Positions 7,473 through 14,309 of a DNA stretch of 18,274 bases are shown in pieces. Within the stretch, counting starts at the first letter, position 1. Each line of letters opens with the position of its first letter. The notes beneath the pieces were generated by a model. The model did not search any database. It was not told the DNA's origin and worked only from the letters and a program-made list of their open reading frames with translations. The stretch is from Bacilli bacterium (GTDB lineage Bacteria; Bacillota_I; Bacilli_A; RF39; UBA660), in assembly GCA_017519965.1 (NCBI GenBank), contig JAFWRK010000087.1, positions 1 through 18,274 on the forward strand, written 5' to 3'. The position numbers and the translations under genes are program-made.

Positions 7473-8236
7473 AATTTTTTCTCCTTTCTTATTCTTATTA
7501 AAATATATACTATTCCGATAATTGATATTATTTGATAAATACTCAAGAATAAGATATTCTTTTGTGTATCTCGAATAAATTCAATTAAAAATCTAAATGT
7601 AAAATAATAAAGTACTAATTCATTGAAAAGAATTCCTGGAATTAATTTATTATTTTTTCTTTGTTTATAGAATAAATATATAAATAATATAAAACAAAAT
7701 ATCATTTCAATAAGTTGTGTAGGAATTCTTGATACTCCATCTCCAAAATCTACTCCAATAGGAAGAGATGTTCTTATACCAAAACAACAACCTGTTAAAA
7801 AACAACCAATTCTTCCAATCCCCATACCTAATGCTATAGCAGGAGCAATTCTATTACCAGTTCTGATATTTTCTAGTTTTAACAGTTTTTTTGCTAATTT
7901 AACTCCAATGAATCCTCCTATTAATCCACCTACTATAGATTTACCAGTAAAAAGAAATACTCTAATCTGACTTATATCTTTTATTAAAACATCAATATTT
8001 TCTATTACTACTAATAGTTTAGATCCAATAATTCCAAATATTAATGCGGATAAAACAATTATATAAGCTTTATCTCCTCTTACTTTATCTTTTAAGGATA
8101 CTGTAAGCATAAACCATAGTATTCCAATTATTAATCCTAATAAAACAAATATTGAATAAGTAGATACTTCTTTTCCGAATAATGTAATATAAGGAATAAT
8201 ACCATAACCATCTGGAACAAAATGATTATCTAACAT
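7448..8236 (-). CDS. Lgt-like integral membrane transferase lacking canonical catalytic residues
   Basis: 262 residues with about seven hydrophobic segments and clear prolipoprotein diacylglyceryl transferase (Lgt) family marks: TGKSIVGGLIGG (97-108), GRIGCFLTGCCFG (141-153), RIPTQLIE (170-177) and RFLIEFIRD (215-223). In Lgt the first motif reads SFHGG with an essential His; here that position is Val102. The Asn of GRxGNF is Cys145, and the Glu that follows in Lgt falls in a Cys-Cys pair (150-151). The two motif Arg residues (142 and 215 or 222) remain. The fold and lipid-headgroup binding are therefore likely, but ordinary lipoprotein diacylglyceryl transfer is doubtful. It overlaps the upstream DUF4395-like gene by 11 bp and its SD (GAGGAGG) lies in that gene. 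Context suggests a lipid-modifying role alongside the Tes-like radical SAM protein. Confidence 0.85.
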   Translation of the reverse strand: MLDNHFVPDGYGIIPYITLFGKEVSTYSIFVLLGLIIGILWFMLTVSLKDKVRGDKAYIIVLSALIFGIIGSKLLVVIENIDVLIKDISQIRVFLFTGKSIVGGLIGGFIGVKLAKKLLKLENIRTGNRIAPAIALGMGIGRIGCFLTGCCFGIRTSLPIGVDFGDGVSRIPTQLIEMIFCFILFIYLFYKQRKNNKLIPGILFNELVLYYFTFRFLIEFIRDTQKNILFLSIYQIISIIGIVYILIRIRKEKKLWMKKQMS

Positions 8237-8708
8237 TACAACTTCCTCCTCTAATCTTTCTTCCTAAGTTGCAACAATTCTTACCTAATACTAAACATTC
8301 ATATAATTTCTGTGCTGAACAATATCCTAAAGCTGCAATAGTTTGTAATATAGTTAGAATACCTAAGAAAATATAAGCAACTATATCAATCTTAAATACA
8401 TATAAGAATAATATTGCTATTAATGCAAAAGATGATCCTACATAGTGAGAAAATCTGATACTACTTACATTTAATACATCTGTTTCTGCTTTTCCATCTC
8501 TGTCAAATAATAATTTATAAAGCATAATTAAAGGGGCTCTTTTAACGGTTAGAATTCCAGATAATAACATTATTGCAAATGGTATAAATATTACCCATTT
8601 TATATTAAAGAATAATGCTATTACAGTAATCCATAATAGTAATGCAATAGTATATCTACAAAAAGCAAATCCTTTTTTTGGCACAGTAGCCATTTGATAT
8701 TTAGTCAT
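8226..8708 (-). CDS. DUF4395-like membrane protein with Cys-rich tail
   Basis: 160 residues with two pairs of hydrophobic segments (about 18-52 and 88-128) separated by a hydrophilic loop. RFSHYVGSSFALIA (85-98) resembles the conserved RFA...G...LA stretch of DUF4395 proteins, and Cys130 plus Cys138 after the last membrane segment fit that family's Cys-containing end. Additional cysteines at 145, 146 and 157 make the C-terminal tail unusually Cys-rich, possibly redox-active or metal-binding. The function of DUF4395 is unknown. The start is 1 bp after the methyltransferase-like gene's stop, and the end overlaps the Lgt-like gene by 11 bp, so its product is probably needed in step with both. 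Family assignment is from recall of the pattern and is moderate. Confidence 0.7.
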   Translation of the reverse strand: MTKYQMATVPKKGFAFCRYTIALLLWITVIALFFNIKWVIFIPFAIMLLSGILTVKRAPLIMLYKLLFDRDGKAETDVLNVSSIRFSHYVGSSFALIAILFLYVFKIDIVAYIFLGILTILQTIAALGYCSAQKLYECLVLGKNCCNLGRKIRGGSCNVR

Positions 8709-8709
8709 A

Positions 8710-9354
8710 TTATTTTTCCTTTCTATTAACTTTTATTTTTGGAAAAAACATTCCTGTATTTTTAATATAATCATTATATTCTTTAAATACTTTAATTAAT
8801 TCTTTTTCTTCTTGTTTAGCTCTATAATACATAAATGGAATAAAGATAATAGTATTTAATATAAATACTAAATAATTACTCTTTAAAAAACTTATTGAGT
8901 ATATCATCCAAATAATTGATGCATATAAAGGATGCCTAACTATCTTATATACTCCATTATGTACAAAAGTATGATCTTCATATATAACTACATTATTACC
9001 CCAGTTCTTACCTAAATAAAAACGTCCTAATAGGTTTGTAGCTATACCGATAACATATATAATTAGAAAAAAGATATTAAGATAAGTATTATGAAACTTA
9101 ATTACTCCTGTTCTTGTGAATACTACAAGCCATATAACTGCGAAGAATGCACTCATACTGGCAGTTTCAACTATAGATTTAACTTCTTTTTTCTTTTTAT
9201 TTTTTCTAAATCTAGCACTTATAAAATTATAAAGAACATATAGATAAATTAACAAGATACCTAAAATAATAATATAGTTAATTATTGTTTCTTCTATACC
9301 AATAGTACTTACTACTTTATTAATCATTTCTTTTATGCTATTTTCTAGAATCAT
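8710..9354 (-). CDS. ICMT/PEMT-type membrane methyltransferase-like protein
   Basis: 214 residues, with about five hydrophobic segments. It contains both signature parts of the isoprenylcysteine carboxyl methyltransferase/phospholipid methyltransferase fold: LGKNWGNNVVI with HNGVYKIVRHPLYAS (132-146), and RAKQEEKEL...FKEYNDYIKNT (178-200). In known members these bind S-adenosylmethionine near the membrane surface and methylate lipid-like substrates. Length is usual. The gene overlaps the 3' end of the radical SAM gene by 17 bp, with the SD (AGGAG) inside that gene, which is strong evidence of coupled expression. A likely job is methylation, or a related transfer, on a lipid made or altered by its neighbours; the substrate is not evident. 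The extra N-terminal region with a basic loop (46-59) is common in bacterial members. Confidence 0.85.
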   Translation of the reverse strand: MILENSIKEMINKVVSTIGIEETIINYIIILGILLIYLYVLYNFISARFRKNKKKKEVKSIVETASMSAFFAVIWLVVFTRTGVIKFHNTYLNIFFLIIYVIGIATNLLGRFYLGKNWGNNVVIYEDHTFVHNGVYKIVRHPLYASIIWMIYSISFLKSNYLVFILNTIIFIPFMYYRAKQEEKELIKVFKEYNDYIKNTGMFFPKIKVNRKEK

Positions 9355-10711
9355 ACTTACTCCTATAAATCATGTTATATGAAGAAAATGGAATTCTCTT
9401 AAGATCAGTAGTAATTATATGAGCACATTCTTTTTGCATAGATTTAATATCAAAATTATATCTATCTATAAATGATGTAATACTAATTCTAAAAGTATTG
9501 TTACTTACAAATTCACTACGTTTTTCAATATCCCATTTCATAAATCCTTTAGGAACATATTTTTTAAAATCTTTTAAGAAACTTAATGGGTTGCAGCAAC
9601 AACCAAAAATAATATCTTTACCACTTGTTAAAGCATCTTCTATTTTAAAAGTAAATGTATTATTTACATAAGGTAAATACTTTTTAATATTATCCATTCT
9701 AGTAATTGGAATAAAACCATCTTTGGTATTATATAAATAAGTTAATGATACTCTTTCTACATTACAAGGCAATGGTACAAAATCATCTTTAATTATCATT
9801 TTCTTTGTTTGTTCTTCTATTAACTCAATTACATTAGTTAATGTAACTCTATTACTTCTATCATTATTACCATTTTTTCTACCAAAATATGCTACTGGTT
9901 GAATATTAACTCCTCTAATACATCCAGTATCAAGTCCATATGCAATAATCTTACCTAATTCTTTATCGTTTAAATCTCTTTCAATTGTCATTACTAAAGT
10001 AATTGGAATATTATATTTATTTAAGTTCTCAATAGCTTTCTTCTTTATATCTACAAGTTTTCTTCCTCTAATTTTTTCATAGACATCATCATTAAATGAA
10101 TCAAATTGTAAATATATTTCAAAACGACCTTTAAATTCACTTAATTCTTTTACAAAATCTAAATCTTCTGCAATTCTAATACCGTTTGTATTAAGCATTA
10201 CATATTGATATTTTTCTCTAGCATATTTAAGTATTTCAATAATATCTTTATGAAGTGTTGGCTCTCCTCCACTTACTTGTAATACTTCTCCTTTACCGCC
10301 TTCACATTTAGCTCCAAAGTCAATCATCTCTTTAATCTTTTTTAAAGGAAGATCTTCTCCTTTACCGCTATTTGCGTAACAAGTATTACAACACATATTA
10401 CATTTATTTGTAACTTCTATTAAATTAATACAACTATGTTGATCATGATTAGGACATAAGCCACAATCATATGGACAACCTTTCTTTACTTCTGTTTGAG
10501 TAACAGCTATATTACCAGCTTTATCATATTTACGTTTGTTTTTAAAGTATTCAATATCGTGCTCTAATAATTCTAATTGTTCTCCATGCTCCATACAATG
10601 TTTTAATAAATAAACTTTATTATTCTTAAATATAATTTTTGCTGGTATTACCTTTAAACACTCATTACATAAACTGTTTGTATATTCATAATAAACATAA
10701 TCTCGTTCCAT
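9338..10711 (-). CDS. Radical SAM enzyme of the tetraether synthase (Tes/MJ0619) type
   Basis: 457 residues. The N terminus has a rubredoxin-like metal site: CNEC (Cys15, Cys18), Cys39 and the HCMEHGE stretch. Next comes CPYDCGLCPNHDQHSC (Cys79, 83, 86, 94), which in Tes-type enzymes holds an additional iron-sulfur cluster. The radical SAM motif is Cys104, Cys108 and Cys111 (CNMCCNTC), with SAM-binding GGEPT at 148-152. The C terminus has SFIDRYNFDIKSMQKECAH and RIPFSSYN, matching the family's FMDxxNFDxxR...H...IPFCxYN block except that the final Cys is Ser. Archaeal Tes joins the ends of lipid tails by C-C bond formation; bacterial relatives are largely uncharacterised. First gene of the operon, with SD AGGAG before the ATG. 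Identification rests on motif order recalled from the family; the lipid substrate is inference. Confidence 0.9.
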   Translation of the reverse strand: MERDYVYYEYTNSLCNECLKVIPAKIIFKNNKVYLLKHCMEHGEQLELLEHDIEYFKNKRKYDKAGNIAVTQTEVKKGCPYDCGLCPNHDQHSCINLIEVTNKCNMCCNTCYANSGKGEDLPLKKIKEMIDFGAKCEGGKGEVLQVSGGEPTLHKDIIEILKYAREKYQYVMLNTNGIRIAEDLDFVKELSEFKGRFEIYLQFDSFNDDVYEKIRGRKLVDIKKKAIENLNKYNIPITLVMTIERDLNDKELGKIIAYGLDTGCIRGVNIQPVAYFGRKNGNNDRSNRVTLTNVIELIEEQTKKMIIKDDFVPLPCNVERVSLTYLYNTKDGFIPITRMDNIKKYLPYVNNTFTFKIEDALTSGKDIIFGCCCNPLSFLKDFKKYVPKGFMKWDIEKRSEFVSNNTFRISITSFIDRYNFDIKSMQKECAHIITTDLKRIPFSSYNMIYRSKYDSRK

Positions 10712-10736
10712 TAATACATCTCCTAATTTTATTATT

Positions 10737-10760
10737 ACATAGTAATTATAACATAGTAAT
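10737..10760 (-). promoter_or_regulatory. Extended -10 promoter of the lipid operon, inside a direct repeat
   Basis: TGTTATAAT on the minus strand (10745-10753, -10 hexamer 10745-10750) is an extended -10. No good -35 is seen. The 10-mer ATTACTATGT occurs twice with a 14-bp period (10751-10760 and 10737-10746), so the -10 straddles the spacer and the second copy. The repeat may be a regulator site or chance. Confidence 0.55.
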
Positions 10761-10764
10761 ATAT

Positions 10765-10797
10765 ACTAAAAAAGACTAGAATTACTAGCCTTTTTTT
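10765..10797 (-). terminator. Intrinsic terminator after the PfkB-like gene
   Basis: Minus-strand stem AAGGCTAG / CTAGTCTT (10785-10792 and 10772-10779) with a 5-nt loop and one G-U pair, followed by a T-rich run. The TAG stop of the PfkB-like gene forms part of the first arm. Confidence 0.85.
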
Positions 10798-11732
10798 AAA
10801 CTACAATTACATATATCTTTGTAGGTTATTTTATATAGTTTTTTAATATGTCTTCTAGATCCAACTAATCTTAATATTTTCTTAATAAGAATAGATGTAT
10901 CATTAAACCATTCTTCAAAATATTCTTCTTTTATTTCAAAGTTATTGTTTGCCCAATTCTTAATAATAGTAGAGAAAAATGCATCTCCTGCACCACTATC
11001 ATCTACTTCTTCTATTACTTCTTTTAGTGGAAATATATATTTTTTATTATTAAAAACAAATTCATTTCCTCTTTTACCTCTAGTAATAAGTAATAATTTA
11101 GAATTAAATATTTTTGATAAGCCAATTGAATCAGTACAATTTAATTTTTCTATTAGGTATTTCTCTACTCTTTCATTTAAATTAACTATTTCAAATTTAT
11201 TACTAATTTTCTTTATAATTTCATCTTTACTTAATTCATCAAATTCTTTAGATATACCTAAATCAATTAATTTAAGATTACTAGAATTATCAATAATAAA
11301 CTGATTCTTATCATTTAAATTATCAAATACTAAAATATCATCTTTTTTAATTTTCTTTAAAATATATTCTGGATCTATGAAACTTCCTTCATACCAAAAC
11401 TTAGTATCGCAAAAAGGACATCTTTTAACTGATCTATAAGCATATTTATTATTATCAATTACTCTTCTAATATGAAATGCTTTTGTTTTTATATCATTCC
11501 TAATTAATATATCATTATCTACATTACAATCTTTTAAACTATTAATTGATATTTTCCCTAATGGATCATTACCACAAACTCCAAAAGCAAATGTCTTAAA
11601 TCCAAAATACTCTAAATTACAAATAATATTATGGGCAGTTATTCCTCCATCAGCGCCAATTAATTTTAAATTCTTGTCATAATATATGTCTGTAACTAAA
11701 TCACTAATACTGACAAATCTAAAATTAGTCAT
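10785..11732 (-). CDS. PfkB/ribokinase-family carbohydrate kinase with Cys-pair insert
   Basis: 315 residues. The first PfkB region is GADGGITAHNIICNLEYFG (26-44), and the second signature DDSGAGDAFF (244-253) carries the catalytic Asp250 and anion-hole Gly residues. The family phosphorylates sugars, nucleosides or related alcohols with ATP. In the lid-side region, KRCPFCDTKFW (103-113) places a CxxC pair where typical PfkB kinases have none known to me, suggesting a metal or redox site. CNC near the C terminus (308-310) could complete a zinc site; this is inference. The last ~60 residues are basic and diverge from ribokinase. The SD AGGAGG is made by the last codons of the ABC-F gene and the gap is 4 bp, so the two are coupled. 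The substrate is unknown. Confidence 0.8.
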   Translation of the reverse strand: MTNFRFVSISDLVTDIYYDKNLKLIGADGGITAHNIICNLEYFGFKTFAFGVCGNDPLGKISINSLKDCNVDNDILIRNDIKTKAFHIRRVIDNNKYAYRSVKRCPFCDTKFWYEGSFIDPEYILKKIKKDDILVFDNLNDKNQFIIDNSSNLKLIDLGISKEFDELSKDEIIKKISNKFEIVNLNERVEKYLIEKLNCTDSIGLSKIFNSKLLLITRGKRGNEFVFNNKKYIFPLKEVIEEVDDSGAGDAFFSTIIKNWANNNFEIKEEYFEEWFNDTSILIKKILRLVGSRRHIKKLYKITYKDICNCSLKKG

Positions 11733-11736
11733 AATA

Positions 11737-13221
11737 TTACCTCCTATCTATTTCTAATACTTTTGTCGCAATATTATTTGAGAATGTCTCATCATGTTCT
11801 ACAAATATCATTGTTAGATTAAATTTAAGAATTAAATCTTCTATCTGCATTCTACTAAATACATCAATATAATTTAATGGTTCATCCCAAATATAAATAT
11901 TTGCTTGTTCACAAACACTTCTTGCGATTAATACTTTCTTCTTTTGACCCTCACTATAACTATCTATAGTTTTTTCAAATTGTTCTCTTTCAAAGTCCAT
12001 TTTTCTAAGAACAGTTTTAAATAGAGTTTGGTCAATTCCATTATCTCTAGCATAATCATTTAATGTTCCTTTAAGGTGAGATGTATCTTGTGATACATAA
12101 GATATTTTTAAACCACCTTGAATAAATAAATCTCCATCATAAGAAATATTATCTCCTAATATTAATTTAATTAAACTAGACTTACCACTACCATTCTTTC
12201 CTTTTAAATGTAGTCTATCTCCATCTTCTAAATAAAAATTAATCTTAGATGCTACAACATTATCACCATATTTAATATTTAGATTATGTGCTTCAATTAA
12301 ATGTCCCCCTCTATTTTTTAAAGGACTAATCTTTAAATCTTCTACTTCTTCTATATTCTTAAGTAACTTACTTTTCTCTTCTATTGCTTTTTCTATTCTA
12401 TTTTGTGCAACAATACTTCTCTTCATCATTTTAGCTGCTTTATGACCAATTCTACCTGTATCTAAGAATATATCTCTAGGAGCATGATATTTAGATGCTT
12501 CTACTTTATCAGACCATTCGGCAGTTCTTTTAGCAGACTCTTCAAGTCTCGTAATATCTTTCTTTAATTTTTCATTTTCACTAAGTTCAAAATTATCTTG
12601 TCTATTTTTATTTTCATACCATGATGAGAAATTGCCTTTATAAATTTTAATATCTGCTCTATTTATAGATAAAATATGATCAACACAACTATCAATAAAA
12701 GTTCTATCATGCGAAACTAATATAAAACCTTTCTTCTTATTTAAATAAGCTGCAACAGCATGTCTAGCCTCAATATCTAAGTGATTAGTAGGTTCATCAA
12801 TTAATAAGAAATTATTTTCTTTTAAGAATAATATCGCAAGTAATATCTTAGTTTGTTCACCTTTACTTAATATATTAAAAGGTTTAGTTAATCTATCTAA
12901 ATCCATATTAAGCAAAGATATTTCTCTTTCAAATTTCCAAGCTTCATAAGAATTACAGTATTCTTCTGCAATTTCATATGGAGTTAAATTATTATTTTTT
13001 ACTTCAAAAGGAAAATAATCAAATGTTACATCAGAAACAATTTGACCACTATATTCATACTTACCTAATAATAAATTTAAAAAAGTAGTCTTTCCTTTTC
13101 CATTTCTGCCAATAAACCCTAATTTCCAATCAGTATCAATTATAAAAGAAACATTTTCAAAAATACTATCAGGATGAGTGTCATAATTAAATGTTAAATT
13201 AGATACCTTAATCATCGACAT
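11737..13221 (-). CDS. Lsa-type ABC-F ATPase
   Basis: 494 residues with two ABC domains and no membrane segment, as in ABC-F translation factors. First domain: Walker A GRNGKGKT (38-45), signature LSKGEQ (118-123), Walker B LLIDEP (139-144), followed by SHDR. A ~110-residue charged linker follows. Second domain: GKNGSGKS (341-348), YSEGQ (422-426) and IYIWDEP (442-448). The opening SNLTFNYD, the DTDWKLGFIGRNGKGKTT block, the FDTGRIG-like LDTGRIGHKAAKMMKRS and WDEPLNYIDVF closely follow the Lsa branch, whose characterised members protect ribosomes from lincosamides, pleuromutilins and streptogramin A. Whether this protein gives resistance is not known. ATG at 13221 is preferred over an in-frame GTG at 13230: GGTGAT (4 nt upstream) is a good SD and the N terminus then matches Lsa length. 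Confidence 0.9.
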   Translation of the reverse strand: MSMIKVSNLTFNYDTHPDSIFENVSFIIDTDWKLGFIGRNGKGKTTFLNLLLGKYEYSGQIVSDVTFDYFPFEVKNNNLTPYEIAEEYCNSYEAWKFEREISLLNMDLDRLTKPFNILSKGEQTKILLAILFLKENNFLLIDEPTNHLDIEARHAVAAYLNKKKGFILVSHDRTFIDSCVDHILSINRADIKIYKGNFSSWYENKNRQDNFELSENEKLKKDITRLEESAKRTAEWSDKVEASKYHAPRDIFLDTGRIGHKAAKMMKRSIVAQNRIEKAIEEKSKLLKNIEEVEDLKISPLKNRGGHLIEAHNLNIKYGDNVVASKINFYLEDGDRLHLKGKNGSGKSSLIKLILGDNISYDGDLFIQGGLKISYVSQDTSHLKGTLNDYARDNGIDQTLFKTVLRKMDFEREQFEKTIDSYSEGQKKKVLIARSVCEQANIYIWDEPLNYIDVFSRMQIEDLILKFNLTMIFVEHDETFSNNIATKVLEIDRR

Positions 13222-13238
13222 AACTATCACCCACTTAA

Positions 13239-13247
13239 ATTATAACA
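13239..13247 (-). promoter_or_regulatory. Extended -10 promoter of the ABC-F gene
   Basis: Minus-strand TGTTATAAT, the same extended -10 as in two other promoters here. Transcription would start near 13231, giving a leader of only about 10 nt that contains the GGTGAT SD. The position of a -35 box falls inside the preceding terminator hairpin and does not match consensus. Confidence 0.6.
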
Positions 13248-13248
13248 T

Positions 13249-13278
13249 AAAAAAAAGACTAGATGTTTCTAGTCAAAA
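13249..13278 (-). terminator. Intrinsic terminator after the SDR gene
   Basis: Stem GACTAG / CTAGTC (13269-13274 and 13257-13262) with a 6-nt loop, followed on the minus strand by eight T. The T-run is directly joined to the next promoter's TGTTATAAT. Confidence 0.9.
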
Positions 13279-13285
13279 CAATAAT

Positions 13286-14083
13286 CTATCTAATTTTAGG
13301 TGTTCCATCTAACTTTTGTTGATTCATCCATACTTTCATTACCAAACTATGAGGTAATATCTTAGTAAGCATTTTTTGAAATCTATTTACAAATCCAAAA
13401 CATGATATATCTTTCTTTGGATTATATAAATCTTTAATAGCTAACTTCATTACATCTTTAGGATCATACATTGCATTATAATTAATTACGACTTTCTTTT
13501 TCTTATCATCTATAGCCCTATCAAAGAACTCAGTTTTAGTCCAATATGGAGTAACTGCTAGTACATGAATATTTCTATATTTCAATTCTTTATTTAAAGC
13601 TCTAGAATATGACAATAAAAATGATTTAGTAGATGCATAATCATTAATATATGGAATTGGTTGAAACCCTGCACAAGATGCAATATTCATAATCTTAGAT
13701 TCTTCCTTCATATAAGGCAAACTATAATCAATTAATGCAACAGGAGCTTTAACATTTAAATCAATCATATTTAATTTAATATTAGTATCAATGTTTTCAG
13801 AATGATCAAATACACCAAATCCTGCACAATTAGCTAGAATAATTATATTTGGTTTTTCTTTATCTACTTTTTCTTTATATTTTAGTAAATCTTCTTCTTT
13901 AGTTAAATCTAATTTTATTGGAATAATCTTATCACTAATTTTTTCTTTTAATTCTATTAATCTATCATCTCTTCTAGCAATAGCCCAAACTTCATCTATA
14001 TCTTTTTCTTTTTCTAATATTTGTATAATAAATTCTTTTCCCATTCCAGAAGATGCTCCTGATACTACAATTACTTTTTTCAT
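13286..14083 (-). CDS. Short-chain dehydrogenase/reductase
   Basis: 265 residues, classical SDR length. The cofactor loop is SGASSGMG (8-15, Ser in place of the usual Thr). ANCAG (84-88) replaces NNAG, and Asn110 is present. The catalytic Ser136 (IASCAG), Tyr149 and Lys153 (YASTK) complete the tetrad. The ARRDDRL stretch after the second strand suggests NADP(H) preference. The C-terminal ~40 residues (FGFVNRFQKMLTKILPH) resemble those of SDRs acting on acyl or lipid-like ketones, though the substrate cannot be stated. Last gene of a three-gene operon: SD GGAG lies in the 11-bp gap after the Lys-rich gene. Confidence 0.9.
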   Translation of the reverse strand: MKKVIVVSGASSGMGKEFIIQILEKEKDIDEVWAIARRDDRLIELKEKISDKIIPIKLDLTKEEDLLKYKEKVDKEKPNIIILANCAGFGVFDHSENIDTNIKLNMIDLNVKAPVALIDYSLPYMKEESKIMNIASCAGFQPIPYINDYASTKSFLLSYSRALNKELKYRNIHVLAVTPYWTKTEFFDRAIDDKKKKVVINYNAMYDPKDVMKLAIKDLYNPKKDISCFGFVNRFQKMLTKILPHSLVMKVWMNQQKLDGTPKIR

Positions 14084-14094
14084 ATTAACTCCAT

Positions 14095-14295
14095 TTATTT
14101 CTTCTTTTTCTTTGCAGTAGTTGCATCATCAACTGCTTTAATAGCTTTATCAATCATCTTTTGTTTACCTTTATCTTTTACATTCTTTTTAACTGATTTT
14201 AATATACCTTCTACTGCATCTCCTGCTTTTTCTTTTTTCTTCTTATCTTTCATAATATCATTAGCTTGTTTTTTTAATTCTTTAACTAAATCCAT
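14095..14295 (-). CDS. Small Lys-rich protein, unknown function
   Basis: 66 residues, about one third Lys, with no Cys, Trp, Tyr or Phe and ending in five Lys. It should be highly basic and mostly helical or disordered. Reality of the gene is supported by a good SD (GGAG, 7 nt before ATG) and by fitting exactly between its neighbours with 14-bp and 11-bp gaps. The composition suggests nucleic-acid binding or a ribosome- or nucleoid-associated role. A resemblance in composition to short KAxDxxDKA-type antitoxins (MT0933 type) was noticed but no toxin partner is adjacent. The family is not recognised. Confidence 0.65.
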   Translation of the reverse strand: MDLVKELKKQANDIMKDKKKKEKAGDAVEGILKSVKKNVKDKGKQKMIDKAIKAVDDATTAKKKKK

Positions 14296-14309
14296 ATTAT
14301 CACTCCGTT

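Noticed and set aside
10945..11304. Plus-strand open frame of 119 codons
   Set aside because: Lies fully inside the PfkB-like gene on the other strand; Ser/Leu-rich shadow composition typical of antisense frames in AT-rich genes.
14095..14295. Lys-rich protein as an MT0933-type antitoxin
   Set aside because: Only composition agrees; there is no adjacent toxin gene and it sits inside a metabolic operon.
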